From the NCBI GenBank assembly GCA_037200385.1, contig JBBCGL010000001.1, forward strand, positions 310,001-374,000: a DNA stretch of 64,000 nucleotides. Direction: 5' to 3'. The notes under the pieces were generated by a model. It ran no database searches. It saw only the letters and a list, made by a program, of their open reading frames with translations, and was not told the origin of the DNA. The stretch is from Rhizomicrobium sp. (GTDB lineage: Bacteria > Pseudomonadota > Alphaproteobacteria > Micropepsales > Micropepsaceae). Positions within the stretch are counted from its first letter, which is position 1. Each line of letters begins with the position of its first letter. Of this stretch, positions 8,164 through 17,910 are shown one piece after another. Both the position numbers and the translations under genes were made by a program.

Positions 8164-8721
8164 CTATTTCGCCGGTACGAGGCCCGGTCCCACGATCGGG
8201 CGGCTCGCATCGCTCGCCAGCGGACGAGTCACCATCGCGGAGATCGCGGACGGCGTGTTGGACGGCGCGGCGGGTGCGGGCGCCGGACTGGCGCGGAATT
8301 CGTTCGTCTTGCGGCCGGCATCTTCCGCCAGCGGGTTGTCGGCGTGACGGCAATTGCCCTCGAAGAACGCGCCGGTCTCCACCGCGAAAGCTTCGTGCAA
8401 GATGTTGCCTTCGACATGGCTGGTCGCGCAGAGCAAGACCTTGCGGGCGCGGATGCTGCCCTGGACGCGGCCGCGGATCGTGACCTCTTCGGCCATGATC
8501 TCGCCGTTGATGAATGCCTTGTCGCCGATCACCAGCCCGGCGGAATGCACATCGCCCTCGACGCGGCCGTCGATCTGGATGTCGCCGGTCGAGGTCAGCG
8601 TACCGGTCACGACCAGGTCGGCGCTGATGATCGACGGCGCCGAGGAGCGGGCCGCGCGCTTGGCGGGCGGAACGTTCATCGCGGGCGCGGGGGGAGGGGT
8701 CTCTTTCTTACTCGAAAACAT
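8164..8721 (-). CDS. Bactofilin, polymer-forming cytoskeletal protein
   Basis: Bactofilins polymerise at the inner membrane and position cell-wall enzymes. The 185-aa protein has a Pro/Ala-rich N-terminal tail (1-30), a beta-helical DUF583 core (about 32-135, with the repeating TGTLTSTGDIQIDGRVEGDV pattern) and a low-complexity Ala/Pro tail. Its start codon lies inside the 3' end of the M23 peptidase gene (14-bp overlap), so the two are translationally coupled. Bactofilin with an adjacent M23 peptidase is a known pairing in which the filament places the peptidase. Confidence 0.93.
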   Translation of the reverse strand: MFSSKKETPPPAPAMNVPPAKRAARSSAPSIISADLVVTGTLTSTGDIQIDGRVEGDVHSAGLVIGDKAFINGEIMAEEVTIRGRVQGSIRARKVLLCATSHVEGNILHEAFAVETGAFFEGNCRHADNPLAEDAGRKTNEFRASPAPAPAAPSNTPSAISAMVTRPLASDASRPIVGPGLVPAK

Positions 8722-10150
8722 GGCGGCCAGCCTCGATAAAGGTGCTCGGGTTTCTCACAACATTGTCGTACCAGACCTCATAATGGACATGTGGTCCGGT
8801 ACTGCGCCCCGTCGATCCGAGCCTTCCGATCGCCGAGCCCTTGGCCACCTTAGCGCCGACATGGACAAGAATCGATGACATGTGTCCGTACCGGGTATGG
8901 ATTCCGAAACCATGGTCAATTTCAACCATATTGCCGTAACCGCCGCGGTCGCCGGCATAGACCACGGTGCCCGGCGCGGTCGCCGCGATCGCGGACCCCC
9001 AGGGTCCCGCGAAGTCGATGCCGGGATGGAAGGAATAGCGCCCGGTGAACGGATCGATCCGCGCCCCGAAGCCGCTGGTGCGCTCGAACTGGCTGCCGAA
9101 GACCGGGGTCGTCAGCGGGATGTGCCGCATCGCCGACAGCAGCGTGTTCATCTGGTCCAGCACCGCCGACGCGCGCAGATAGGCGTTCGAGAAATTCTGG
9201 TCGGCAATGCCTTCGATGTGGGTCTCGCCCAGCGGCCAGTCTGGTCCGCCGACGCCTTCGACCGCCGCCAGCCGGCGGGTGTAGTCGTCGGGGTTGAGGC
9301 CGGTGCGGCGGATGACGGTCTGGAGCTGCGCGACGCCCTCGGCCGCCTCGCCCTGGGTCCGCGCCATGAGCTGGGTCTCGATCGTCCCGATTCGCGCGAC
9401 GCGATAGGTCTGTTCGGCCAGCACGCGCAGCGCCGGATGCTGCACATAGGTCGCGGCCTGCGGCATCGCCGCATGCGGCGTGCCGGTCCCGAACAGCAGG
9501 CCCTTGAGATGGTCGACCGCGCCGCCGAAATCCAGGAAGCTCGCCTTGGTGGGCTTGGCGGTCCGCGGCTGGGGCGCCGGCGGACGCGGCATCACCGGCA
9601 CGTCCGAGGAGCCGGACGCATCGATCGGCGCGGCGCCGGCAGGGGCCGGAGAGCCCTCGATCTCGTCGCTCGGCGCGCCATTGTCGCTGCCTTCGGCCGG
9701 CGCGCTCTCGGTGCCGGCACGGACCTGGTTGCCGTTGAGGGCCGCAATCGTCGACTCGACCTGACGCTTGCGGTCGAGGAATTTCATGATGGTGTTCTGC
9801 TTGATCTGCAGCTCGTCCGCCGTCGCCTTGAAGCGGTCCTCGGCGGAGACCAGCGCGCCGTTCAGCTCGTCGAAGGCAAGCTGCTGGTCCGCGACGCGGT
9901 TCTCATAGGCGGACTGCATCTGCGAATAGCGCCGGTCCTTCGCCGCGATGATGCGGTCCTTGAAGATGACGTTGACGGTGGCGAAGGCGACCCAGCCCAG
10001 GAAGATCAGCGACAGGCCGGCCATCGTGGCCTGCAGCGTCGGGCCGAAGGTGAAGAATTGAACCCGCCCATCGCTGCGGATGTAGATCTGGCGCTCCGGA
10101 AACGTCTCATGGAGCCAAGCCCAGACGCGCGCGAGGAGCGTCCCTGCCAT
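8708..10150 (-). CDS. M23 (LytM-type) peptidoglycan endopeptidase, membrane anchored
   Basis: A 480-aa protein from ATG 10150, chosen because AAGGGA lies upstream and the family-like sequence (MAGTLLARVWAW) begins there; the frame stays open further up. One membrane helix lies at about 35-57, a coiled coil at 65-125, a Pro/Ala-rich linker at 140-190 and an M23 domain at about 340-460. Zinc-site motifs HPGIDF and HVHYEVW are intact, plus HTRYGHMS, so it should be catalytically active. It overlaps the bactofilin gene by 14 bp. Probable role: hydrolysis of crosslinks during growth or shape change. Confidence 0.92.
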   Translation of the reverse strand: MAGTLLARVWAWLHETFPERQIYIRSDGRVQFFTFGPTLQATMAGLSLIFLGWVAFATVNVIFKDRIIAAKDRRYSQMQSAYENRVADQQLAFDELNGALVSAEDRFKATADELQIKQNTIMKFLDRKRQVESTIAALNGNQVRAGTESAPAEGSDNGAPSDEIEGSPAPAGAAPIDASGSSDVPVMPRPPAPQPRTAKPTKASFLDFGGAVDHLKGLLFGTGTPHAAMPQAATYVQHPALRVLAEQTYRVARIGTIETQLMARTQGEAAEGVAQLQTVIRRTGLNPDDYTRRLAAVEGVGGPDWPLGETHIEGIADQNFSNAYLRASAVLDQMNTLLSAMRHIPLTTPVFGSQFERTSGFGARIDPFTGRYSFHPGIDFAGPWGSAIAATAPGTVVYAGDRGGYGNMVEIDHGFGIHTRYGHMSSILVHVGAKVAKGSAIGRLGSTGRSTGPHVHYEVWYDNVVRNPSTFIEAGRHVFE

Positions 10151-10296
10151 GCCAACATGTCCCTTGTTTGCGTCTTGCGCGCCAACCCCAACCGGACGCA
10201 TTTCACCCAGTTGTCGGCGCCGAATCAAGCTTTTACCCCAGAAAAACGATCTTGAGGTTAACCGTGGTCCGAAGCCCTTTTTGGGGTAATGGGGCT

Positions 10297-10764
10297 TCAT
10301 TTGAGCGCTTTCGCCGCAGCCAGCACGTCCGCGACATGGCCGGCGACCTTAACCTTGCGCCAGATGTTGCGGATGACACCATGGCCGTCGACCAGGAAGG
10401 TCGCCCGCTCCATGCCCATATATTTGCGGCCATACATGCTTTTCTCCACCCAAACCCCGTAATCCTCGGCCGTTTTTGTCTCCGGGTCCGAGGCGAGCGC
10501 GATCTTCAGTTTGTATTTGGCCTTGAACCGGTCATGGCTGGCCGTGCTGTCCTTCGAGACGCCGATGACGGTCACGCCCAGCGATTCGAACGTCTTGTGG
10601 CTTTCCGAGAAGCCAACGGCTTCCTTGGTGCATCCCGCCGTATCGTCCTTGGGATAGAAATACAGGACGTAGGGTTTTCCCTTGAGTGCGGCGCTCGATA
10701 CGTCAGCGCCGCCGTCCCCCGCAAGACGAAACTTGGGAGCCTTGTCGCCGGGCGCGAGTTCCAT
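10297..10764 (-). CDS. bcp: Bcp/PrxQ-type peroxiredoxin with a single cysteine
   Basis: Thiol peroxidase that reduces hydrogen and organic peroxides. The 155-aa thioredoxin-fold protein has the peroxidatic Cys45 in PKDDTAGCTKE. The resolving Cys often found five residues later in Bcp is Val here (CTKEAVGF), and no other Cys exists in the protein, so it should work as a 1-Cys enzyme with an external thiol. It lies upstream of the M23 gene on the same strand, with a GAAGCCC/GGGCTTC hairpin at its 3' end (10271-10298). Confidence 0.92.
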   Translation of the reverse strand: MELAPGDKAPKFRLAGDGGADVSSAALKGKPYVLYFYPKDDTAGCTKEAVGFSESHKTFESLGVTVIGVSKDSTASHDRFKAKYKLKIALASDPETKTAEDYGVWVEKSMYGRKYMGMERATFLVDGHGVIRNIWRKVKVAGHVADVLAAAKALK

Positions 10765-10957
10765 GGGGTCTCCAAAGTGGCGGAAGGCCGTTTACCCGGC
10801 CCTTAACTATGGGCCATAAGCTGATAGCCGATCCGGCGGCATGGGGAAAGCCGCGGCCGGATTTATGCGCAGTTTTCCGGGGGTTAGAGGTAGAGGTTCC
10901 TTGGCCCAAGACCCCATCATCGGCGCGCCCGCCAGCCCGCCCCGAAAGGCCGCCAGG

Positions 10958-13900
10958 ATGAGCCTCGCCGAGGCCTGGAACGCGACCTTCATCGGCCGCT
11001 ACGTGAAGTCGCACCACATCAGCCGGACCGCGCTGGTGCTGACCGGCCTTGGCGTTGCGGTTCTGTTCTTTGTGGTCGGCGCCGCGCTTCGCCTTCTGAT
11101 CGGGCCGATCTCGCTGGGCCCGCTCTCGGGGCAGATCTCCCAGGCCCTCGCCCAGGCGCTTCCCGGCATCACCGTCAAATACGACCAGGCCGCCGTCGAG
11201 TGGTCGCGCGAGCAGGGGCGGGTGAATCTCGTCGTGCTGGGCGCAAGGGTGTTCGACTCCCGCGGCCGGATCATCGCCCAGGCGCCCCAGGCCGACATCG
11301 ATCTCGCGGCCCAGCCTTTTCTCCAGGGCAATCTCGTCGTGACCCGCATCACGCTGGTCGGCGTGCAGCTCACCATGGTGCGCAACAAGGACGGCACGCT
11401 GCGGCTCGGCGTCGAGCATGACGAGAGCCAGCGCGACATCATCAGCCGCATCACCGACGCCATCAACAAGAACAGCTCGGGCGCCTCGGCGCTGCAGAGC
11501 TTCGCGATCCGCGACGCCCGCGTCGCCTTCCTGGACGAGACGACGGGCCTCTTCCTCGTCGCGCCGAAGGCCGACGTCCGCATCGCCGATTCCGGCCCCA
11601 ACCTGGTGACGTCGCTGGAAGCCGATATCGAGGTCACCGGCCAGGCCGCGCATCTCTCCGGCGAGATGACATTGCCGCCCAAGGGCGGACCGGTCAGCGG
11701 GCGCCTGGCGGTCCAGCATCTCGACATCGCCGCGCTCGGCCGCAACGCCGGGATGTTCAGCTTCCTCAAGAGTCTCGCGATGACGGCGGACTTCGCGTCG
11801 AACTTCTCTATCCAGGGGACGCATCTCCTGCAGGCGGATTTCACCCTGACCGGCGGCGGCACGGCTGCCGTCGTCGGCGTGCGCAAGGCGATGAAGGTCC
11901 GCTCGCTGCACCTGGCGGGACGCTACGACCGCGCCGGCGGACGCGTGATCATCCAGGACGCTTCGCTCGACGCCGATCAGCTCCAGGCCCATATCGTCGG
12001 CGGGCTCGGCTTCTTCTATGACAACAGCGGCGCGATCGCGCGCCTCGGTGTCGATCTTACCGCCGACAAGACGGCGCTGACTCTGCCCGGCGTCTTCGCG
12101 CAGCCGGTGTTCATTCCGCTGGCGACGCTGCACGGCAGTTACCTGCCTGCGACGCATGATATCCTGATCGACAAGCTCGGCACCTCGGGCGGCGCCCTGC
12201 TCCTGGCGACGTCGGGCAAGATCACGCTGGTGGACAATCAGTCGCCGGTGATGGCGCTGAAGGGCCAGATCGAATCCCTGGCGATCCGCGATCTGCTGCA
12301 CTACTGGCCGATCGGTGTCGGTGAGGGCGCCCGGGTCTGGATCGGCGAGAACATCTTCTCCGGCACGCTGGGACCCATCGTGTTCGAGACGCATCTGCCG
12401 GCAGGTGCCTTCGACCTTCCGGGCCTGCCCGACGGCGCGCTGCTGATGAGCTTTCCGATCTCCAACGCGGAACTCAGCTATGTCCACGGCCTGACCCATA
12501 TGACGGGCGTCTTCGGCAGCGCCAGGCTGACCGGCAACACCTTCGCAGCCGACATCGCGCGGGGCCGCATTGGCCCGCTGCTGGTGAGCAAGGGCCATGC
12601 CGCGATTCCCGACCTCAGCGCGGCCAACTCGATCGGCGACATCGCCGCCCATGTCGACGGCTCTCTGACCGATATCCTCAAGCTGACGGATCTCAAGCCG
12701 CTGAACTATGCGACGCGCTTCGGCATCGATCCGGCCGCGACGGCGGGCAAAGCCGCGGTCGATCTGAGCTTCCATGTTCCGATGCGCCGCGAACTGAGCG
12801 TCGATGCCATCGGCATCTCGATCAAGGCAGTCGCAACCGGCTTCGGCATCTCGCTGGGTAAGAACACGCGGCTCAATGACGGCGCGATGACCTTCGACGT
12901 CGACAACAGCCATCTGCACGCCGGCGGCACCGTGGCGCTGGCCACCTCGCGCCTTGCCGTCGACTGGGTCGAGGATTTCAAGACCGCCGATCCCGTGACG
13001 ACGCGGATCGGCGTGAAGGGACAACTCGACCAGGCCGGCCGCGAAGCGCTCGGCCTGCGCTCCGCCGATTTCCTCAAAGGGCCCGTCGGCATCGTCGCCA
13101 CGCTGACCGGCCGCCGCGGTCAGCTCGGCACCGCCGACATGAATCTGGACCTCACGCCCGCGACGATGGCGGCGGATCTGGTGGGCATCAACAAGCCGGC
13201 CGGCTTCCCCGCCTCGGCGCACGTCGTCGCGACCTTCGGGCCGCGCAGCGCGATGCGTTCCGCCAATGTCACCATCGCCGGCCCCAGCCTCCAGGCCGCG
13301 GCGACGCTCGATTTCGACGACAATGGCAAGCTGGTGTCGCTGAACGCGCCAGCGGTCCGCTCCGGTGCGTCCAACGACTTCGCGCTGGTCTTCAGCCGCG
13401 GCCCGGCCGGCGTCGAGGTGATCCTCAAAGGCCGTTCGCTCGACGGCACCCAGATCGCGCGGCGCGGCAGCGGCACCGGCAATGCGAACGGCAAAGCCGG
13501 CGCCGCCGATACCTTCGACGAGCCGTTCCACATCAATGCGAAGCTCGATCGCGTCGCCTTGCGCAACAATGTCGCCATCGCGGCCTTCGCGCTCGACGTC
13601 ACCGGCGTGGCGGACCGGCCGGCGACGATGACGCTCGGCGGCCGCATCGGAAAAGCCGCCATCGCCGGCACCATCGCGCCCGCCGGCCCCGACCGCCGCG
13701 TGAGCATCACGACCGGCGATTTCGGGACGCTGGCTCGCGGCCTGTTCGGCTTCGCGAGCATCAAGGGCGGCAAGCTCGATCTCCAGGCGACCCTGCACGG
13801 CTCCGCCGCCGCGCCCGCCGCCGACGACGCGACGACCAACGACTATGGCGGCGTGGTGAAGCTCGACGATTTCCGCCTGCTCAACCAGCCTTTCCTCGCT

Positions 13901-14377
13901 CGCCTGTTCAGCGCCGGTTCGCTGATCGGCTTCGGCAACCTGCTGCAAGGCGGCGGCATCGCGGTCGACGAGCTCAAAGTGCCGTTCGGCGCCAACAATG
14001 GCGTGCTCGCCATCCACGACGCGCGTGCGTCGGGTCCTGCCATAGGCATCAGTGCGGAGGGCTATATCGACCGGCCGAAGAACCAGATCGCGTTGAAGGG
14101 CACGCTGGTCCCGCTGTTCGGGCTCAACAGCGTGCTGGGCGTGATCCCGCTGGTCGGTGAGCTGCTCGTCTCCAAGCCGGGCGAGGGCATCATCGGCATG
14201 ACCTACGCGGTCAGCGGCGACGCCGACGAGCCGAAGATCAGCATCAATCCGCTGTCGATGGTGACGCCGGGCATCCTGCGCCGGGTCTTCGAAGGCAAGA
14301 TGCCCGACGCCGCCAACGCGCCGTCGAACAACCAGGCGCCGGCGGCACCGACGACAGCAACACCGCCGAAGCCATAA
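10958..14377 (+). CDS. Large AsmA/YhdP-like envelope protein
   Basis: A 1,139-aa protein with one N-terminal membrane helix (about 25-48) and a long periplasmic beta-rich body, ending in an AsmA-like C-terminal region (about 900-1,090, with LLNQPFLARLFSAGSL and GYIDRPKNQIALKGTLVP). This pattern fits the DUF3971/AsmA family (YhdP, TamB relatives), which bridges the periplasm and is linked to phospholipid transport and outer-membrane integrity. The ATG at 10958 is preferred; the frame stays open to 10841 but that stretch uses TTA and AGA codons unlike the gene. The C-terminus is Asn/Ala/Pro-rich. Confidence 0.85.
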   Translation: MSLAEAWNATFIGRYVKSHHISRTALVLTGLGVAVLFFVVGAALRLLIGPISLGPLSGQISQALAQALPGITVKYDQAAVEWSREQGRVNLVVLGARVFDSRGRIIAQAPQADIDLAAQPFLQGNLVVTRITLVGVQLTMVRNKDGTLRLGVEHDESQRDIISRITDAINKNSSGASALQSFAIRDARVAFLDETTGLFLVAPKADVRIADSGPNLVTSLEADIEVTGQAAHLSGEMTLPPKGGPVSGRLAVQHLDIAALGRNAGMFSFLKSLAMTADFASNFSIQGTHLLQADFTLTGGGTAAVVGVRKAMKVRSLHLAGRYDRAGGRVIIQDASLDADQLQAHIVGGLGFFYDNSGAIARLGVDLTADKTALTLPGVFAQPVFIPLATLHGSYLPATHDILIDKLGTSGGALLLATSGKITLVDNQSPVMALKGQIESLAIRDLLHYWPIGVGEGARVWIGENIFSGTLGPIVFETHLPAGAFDLPGLPDGALLMSFPISNAELSYVHGLTHMTGVFGSARLTGNTFAADIARGRIGPLLVSKGHAAIPDLSAANSIGDIAAHVDGSLTDILKLTDLKPLNYATRFGIDPAATAGKAAVDLSFHVPMRRELSVDAIGISIKAVATGFGISLGKNTRLNDGAMTFDVDNSHLHAGGTVALATSRLAVDWVEDFKTADPVTTRIGVKGQLDQAGREALGLRSADFLKGPVGIVATLTGRRGQLGTADMNLDLTPATMAADLVGINKPAGFPASAHVVATFGPRSAMRSANVTIAGPSLQAAATLDFDDNGKLVSLNAPAVRSGASNDFALVFSRGPAGVEVILKGRSLDGTQIARRGSGTGNANGKAGAADTFDEPFHINAKLDRVALRNNVAIAAFALDVTGVADRPATMTLGGRIGKAAIAGTIAPAGPDRRVSITTGDFGTLARGLFGFASIKGGKLDLQATLHGSAAAPAADDATTNDYGGVVKLDDFRLLNQPFLARLFSAGSLIGFGNLLQGGGIAVDELKVPFGANNGVLAIHDARASGPAIGISAEGYIDRPKNQIALKGTLVPLFGLNSVLGVIPLVGELLVSKPGEGIIGMTYAVSGDADEPKISINPLSMVTPGILRRVFEGKMPDAANAPSNNQAPAAPTTATPPKP

Positions 14378-14383
14378 GCTCAG

Positions 14384-14514
14384 TTGTCATCCCCGGCGAG
14401 CAGTGCGCGCAGCGCGCTGCGAGGGAAGGGGACCCAGGTGGCTACCACCGTCACAGTGTTTCCGACCTGGGTCCTTCCCTCGCCGTGCTGCGCACGGCTC
14501 GCCGGGGCTGACAA
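14384..14514. repeat. Long intergenic palindrome, GTCATCCCCGGC family, copy 2
   Basis: The left end is TTGTCATCCCCGGCGAG and the right end CTCGCCGGGGCTGACAA, complementary except for one base. The inner arms GGGAAGGGGACCCAGG and CCTGGGTCCTTCCC are shared with copies 1 and 3. It fills the gap between the convergent stops of the AsmA-like gene and tyrS and could terminate both. Confidence 0.85.
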
Positions 14515-14519
14515 GCGAG

Positions 14520-15767
14520 CTATTGCGGCCTCACCAGCACATGCTTCTTCTTGCCGCTCGACAGCTTCAGCACGCCATCCGCGGTCAGCGCGCCGGCATC
14601 GATCTGCAGCCGGGGATCGCTCACCGCGACGTCGTTCAGCCTGAGCCCGCCATTGGTGATCAGCTTGCGCGCTTCGGAGTTCGACGCCGCCAGCCCCGTC
14701 GCCACGGCGAGGTTCAGCACCCCGTCGGGCAACGCCAGCGTGAAGGTCGGCAACCCTTCCGCCAGCGCGCCTTCCTCGAAGGTCCGCCGCGCCGTCTCCG
14801 CCGCCTCGTCCGCCGCGGCGCGGCCGTGCAGCACCGCCGTCGCCTCGGTGGCGAGGATCTTCTTCGCCTCGTTCAGCTCGGCGCCCTGCAGCGCCTCCAG
14901 CCGCGCGATCTCGTCCGGGGGCATGTCGGTGAACAGCCGCAGGAAGCGGCCGACATCGCCGTCCTCGGTGTTGCGCCAGAACTGCCAATAGTCGTAGACG
15001 CTGAGCATCTCCTTGTTCAGCCACACCGCGCCCGAGACGCTCTTGCCCATCTTGGCGCCCGAGGACGTCGTGATCAGCGGCGTCGACAGCGCGAAGAGCT
15101 GCGCGCCTTCCATACGGCGGCCCAGGTCGATGCCCGACACGACATTGCCCCACTGGTCCGAGCCGCTGGACTGCAGCCGGCAGCCATAGCGCTTGTAGAG
15201 CTCGACATAGTCATAGGCCTGCATGATCGAGTAGTTGAACTCGAGGAACGACATCGGCTGCTCGCGGTCGAGCCGCAGCTTCACGCTCTCCATCGTCAGC
15301 ATGCGGTTGACCGAGAAATGCTTGCCGACCTCGCGCAGGAACGGAATGTATTCGAGCTTGTCGAGCCATTCCGCGTTGTCGACCATGATCGCGTCCGTCG
15401 GTCCGTCGCCGAATTTGAGCAGGTGCTTCACCCCGCCCAGCATCGACTGCTTGTTGGCCTCGATCTGCTCCGGGGTCAGGATCAGCCGCGTCTCGTCCTT
15501 GCCGGAGGGATCGCCGGCCTTGGTCGTGCCGCCGCCCATCAGCAGGATCGGCCGGTGCCCGGCCTGCTGCAGCCGGCGCAGCGTCATGAGCTGCACCAGG
15601 TTGCCGATATGCATCGACTTGGCGGTGCAGTCGAAGCCGATATAGGCGGTCACCCGCTCGCGCGCGAACAACGCATCGAGGTCGTCGGGCTGCGAGCAGT
15701 CGTAATAGGCGCCGCGCTCCACGAAGGTGCGGAGGAAGTCGGAGCGGAATTGCGGCGCGGCGGGCAT
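14520..15767 (-). CDS. tyrS: Tyrosyl-tRNA synthetase
   Basis: Charges tRNA-Tyr. The 415-aa class I synthetase has the HIGH-like motif in [16 protein letters not shown]-like KMGKS in [12 protein letters not shown], tyrosine pocket elements ([15 protein letters not shown]) and a C-terminal S4 RNA-binding domain (about 350-410, [16 protein letters not shown]). Length and layout are standard. It is divergent from anmK across a palindrome; the same arrangement is common in Alphaproteobacteria. Confidence 0.97.
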   Translation of the reverse strand: MPAAPQFRSDFLRTFVERGAYYDCSQPDDLDALFARERVTAYIGFDCTAKSMHIGNLVQLMTLRRLQQAGHRPILLMGGGTTKAGDPSGKDETRLILTPEQIEANKQSMLGGVKHLLKFGDGPTDAIMVDNAEWLDKLEYIPFLREVGKHFSVNRMLTMESVKLRLDREQPMSFLEFNYSIMQAYDYVELYKRYGCRLQSSGSDQWGNVVSGIDLGRRMEGAQLFALSTPLITTSSGAKMGKSVSGAVWLNKEMLSVYDYWQFWRNTEDGDVGRFLRLFTDMPPDEIARLEALQGAELNEAKKILATEATAVLHGRAAADEAAETARRTFEEGALAEGLPTFTLALPDGVLNLAVATGLAASNSEARKLITNGGLRLNDVAVSDPRLQIDAGALTADGVLKLSSGKKKHVLVRPQ

Positions 15768-15808
15768 CGGAATAACTCGGGTTGAAGTTGTCGTATGTTC
15801 CCCCTAAG

Positions 15809-15886
15809 CGTCATCGCCCGGCTTGTCCGGGCGACCCAATTTCCTTTGCGTGAAAATGGGTCGCCCGCATGAAGCGGGCGATGACG
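15809..15886. repeat. Intergenic palindrome in the tyrS/anmK divergent region
   Basis: The outer arms CGTCATCGCCCG and CGGGCGATGACG are exact complements. The inner arms GGGCGACCCAATTT and AAAATGGGTCGCCC pair largely. At 78 bp it is shorter than the GTCATCCC copies but has the same plan and the same GTCAT ends. It sits where both promoters should be, so it is not a terminator. Confidence 0.75.
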
Positions 15887-15909
15887 AACGGGCAGGGTGT
15901 GTAACACAA

Positions 15910-17019
15910 ATGGCCGATGTTCAGAAAATCATAGGTCTCATGAGCGGAACGTCGCTCGACGGCGTCGACGCCGCGCTGGTTGAGACCGATGGCGAGGACG
16001 TCGCCGTGCCCGGTCCCGCCCTGGGCCTGCCTTACGATCCCGCGATGCGCGCCATGCTCCGCCAGGCGCTGGACGACGCGCAGACCGTCGCCGCCGGCGC
16101 GCCGGTGCCGTATTCGATCCGCGAGGCCGAACGCCGGCTGACCGAAGTCCATGCCGAAGCCGTCCAGGCGCTCCTCAAGAAGGCCGGCCTCAGTCCTCGC
16201 CAGGTCGCACTGATCGGCTTCCACGGCCAGACCATCCTGCACCGCCCCGCCCAGCGCTGGACCTGGCAGATCGGCGATGGCGCGCTGCTGGCGCGGCTGA
16301 CCGGCATCGCCGTGGTCAACGACTTCCGCTCCGCGGACGTGAAGGCCGGCGGGCAGGGGGCGCCGCTCGTTCCGCTCTATCACGCGGCGCTTGTCGGAAA
16401 GGCGGCGCGCTACGAGCTTCCCATCGTTCTGGTGAATATCGGCGGCGTCGCCAACGTCACTTATATCGGCAGGGACGAGGTGCTCGCCTTCGACACCGGT
16501 CCCGGCAACGCGCCGATCGACGACTGGATGCACCGCCACAGCGGTGTGCCGGTGGATGAGGGCGGCGAATTCGCCCGCACTGGCAAGGTGAACGACGCGG
16601 CGTTGGACAAGATGCTCGAGAACCCGTTCTTCGCCCTGACGCCGCCCAAATCGCTCGACCGCCTGGATTTCGGCGCGGCGGCGGTCGAGGGCCTGTCGCC
16701 GCAGGACGGCGCGGCGACGCTTACCGCCTTCACGGCCGCTTCCATCGCAAAGGCGCGCGAGCATTTCGCCGAGATGCCCAATGCCTGGATCGTCTGCGGC
16801 GGCGGCCGCCACAACAGGACGCTGATGGACGGCCTGCGGGCCCGGGTGAACGCGCCGGTGCTCAGCGCCGAGGATGCGGGCTGGAACGGCGATTTCATCG
16901 AGGCGGAGGCTTTCGCCTATCTCGCGGCCCGTTCGGTGAAGGGCTTGCCGCTCTCCCTGCCGACCACGACGGGCGTGAAGGAACCGATGACGGGCGGCAA
17001 GCTGCACCGGGCAGGTTGA
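15910..17019 (+). CDS. anmK: Anhydro-N-acetylmuramic acid kinase
   Basis: Opens and phosphorylates 1,6-anhydro-MurNAc to MurNAc-6-phosphate in cell-wall recycling. A 369-aa protein from ATG 15910, chosen because it begins with the family start ADVQKIIGLMSGTSLDGVD; the upstream open frame is the palindrome. Motifs: GLMSGTSLDGVD (ATP), IGFHGQTILHRP, VVNDFRSADV and DTGPGNAPIDDWM. All expected elements are present. It is divergent from tyrS. Confidence 0.95.
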   Translation: MADVQKIIGLMSGTSLDGVDAALVETDGEDVAVPGPALGLPYDPAMRAMLRQALDDAQTVAAGAPVPYSIREAERRLTEVHAEAVQALLKKAGLSPRQVALIGFHGQTILHRPAQRWTWQIGDGALLARLTGIAVVNDFRSADVKAGGQGAPLVPLYHAALVGKAARYELPIVLVNIGGVANVTYIGRDEVLAFDTGPGNAPIDDWMHRHSGVPVDEGGEFARTGKVNDAALDKMLENPFFALTPPKSLDRLDFGAAAVEGLSPQDGAATLTAFTAASIAKAREHFAEMPNAWIVCGGGRHNRTLMDGLRARVNAPVLSAEDAGWNGDFIEAEAFAYLAARSVKGLPLSLPTTTGVKEPMTGGKLHRAG

Positions 17020-17025
17020 GGCGGA

Positions 17026-17136
17026 GTGCGTGCTTCGAGGCTCCGCCTTCGGCGGAGCACCTCAGCATGACGGGAGTCGTGCAGCACAAATCCCGTCATG
17101 CTGAGGTGCGAGCGAAGCGAGCCTCGAAGCACGCAC
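17026..17136. repeat. Long palindrome with GTGCTTCGAGGC ends
   Basis: The arms GTGCGTGCTTCGAGGC and GCCTCGAAGCACGCAC are exact complements. The inner arms CACCTCAGCATGACGGGA and TCCCGTCATGCTGAGGTG are also exact, and a TCCGCC/GGCGGA hairpin lies in the left half. It fills the 119-bp gap between the convergent stops of anmK and the hydrolase. The ends differ from the GTCATCCC family, so it is a second class of repeat. Confidence 0.85.
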
Positions 17137-17138
17137 GC

Positions 17139-17795
17139 TCAGCGCCCCTCGCGCGGCTTGCTCATCATGTTGTGGACATAGCCTTCGACGGCTTCCACCA
17201 CATCGGCCTCGTGCTTGTCGAAGAAGTGGTTGGCGCCTTCGATCTTGTCGTAGGTGATCTTGATGCCCTTCTGCGCGGTCAGCCGGTCGACCAGCTTCTG
17301 CACGTCGGGCTCCGGTACCACCTGGTCCTTCGTGCCGTGCACGATCAGGCCGGAAGCGGGGCAGGGCGCGAGGAAGGCGAAGTCGTACATCGAGGCCGGC
17401 GGCGCGATCGACACGAAGCCGGTGATCTCGGGCCGCCGCATCAGGAGCTGCATCCCGATCCACGCCCCGAACGAGATCCCGCACACCCAGACATTCGACG
17501 GGTTGGGATAGAGCGTGTTCATCCAGTCGAGCACCGCCGCCGCGTCGGACAATTCGCCGGAGCCGGAATCGAACGTCCCCTGGCTGCGGCCGACGCCGCG
17601 GAAATTGAACCGCACCGTGGTGCAACCCAGCTTGTGGAACATGTGAAACAGGTCGTAGACCAGCGGATTGTTCATCGTGCCCCCGAACTGCGGATGGGGA
17701 TGCAGCACCAGCGCCATGGGCGCTCCAGGCGCCTTTTGGCGCTGATAGCGGGCTTCGATGCGACCGGCGGGGCCGGGCAGGATGATATCAGGCAT
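17139..17795 (-). CDS. Alpha/beta hydrolase of unknown substrate
   Basis: A 218-aa protein from ATG 17795, preceded by GGAAGG; the frame stays open eight codons further up. Alpha/beta-hydrolase features: HPHPQFGGTMNN (oxyanion region), FNFRGVGRSQG, nucleophile elbow GISFGAW with Ser, then Asp in HGTKDQVVP and His in GANHFF. The short cytosolic form resembles dienelactone-hydrolase-like/YsgA-type proteins widespread in Alphaproteobacteria. No substrate can be named. Its stop faces anmK across a palindrome; iscR lies upstream, divergent. Confidence 0.85.
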   Translation of the reverse strand: MPDIILPGPAGRIEARYQRQKAPGAPMALVLHPHPQFGGTMNNPLVYDLFHMFHKLGCTTVRFNFRGVGRSQGTFDSGSGELSDAAAVLDWMNTLYPNPSNVWVCGISFGAWIGMQLLMRRPEITGFVSIAPPASMYDFAFLAPCPASGLIVHGTKDQVVPEPDVQKLVDRLTAQKGIKITYDKIEGANHFFDKHEADVVEAVEGYVHNMMSKPREGR

Positions 17796-17910
17796 GGGGC
17801 CTTCCGGGTGGGGCTTCAACAGCAGATAAGTCGGGATTCCCGCGCCGCAATAACCCGGAAACCATCAGGGAATTCAAAGAATTGCAGCTATGCCGGGATT
17901 GCGTCACGCT

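Noticed and set aside
10271-10298. Terminator after bcp
   Set aside because: The GAAGCCC/GGGCTTC hairpin has a long loop and no U-run, so termination is not supported.
10703-14017. Open frame of 1,104 aa antisense to the AsmA-like gene
   Set aside because: Long antisense frames are expected at this GC content. It shows no domain motifs, overlaps bcp and lies wholly opposite a coherent envelope protein.
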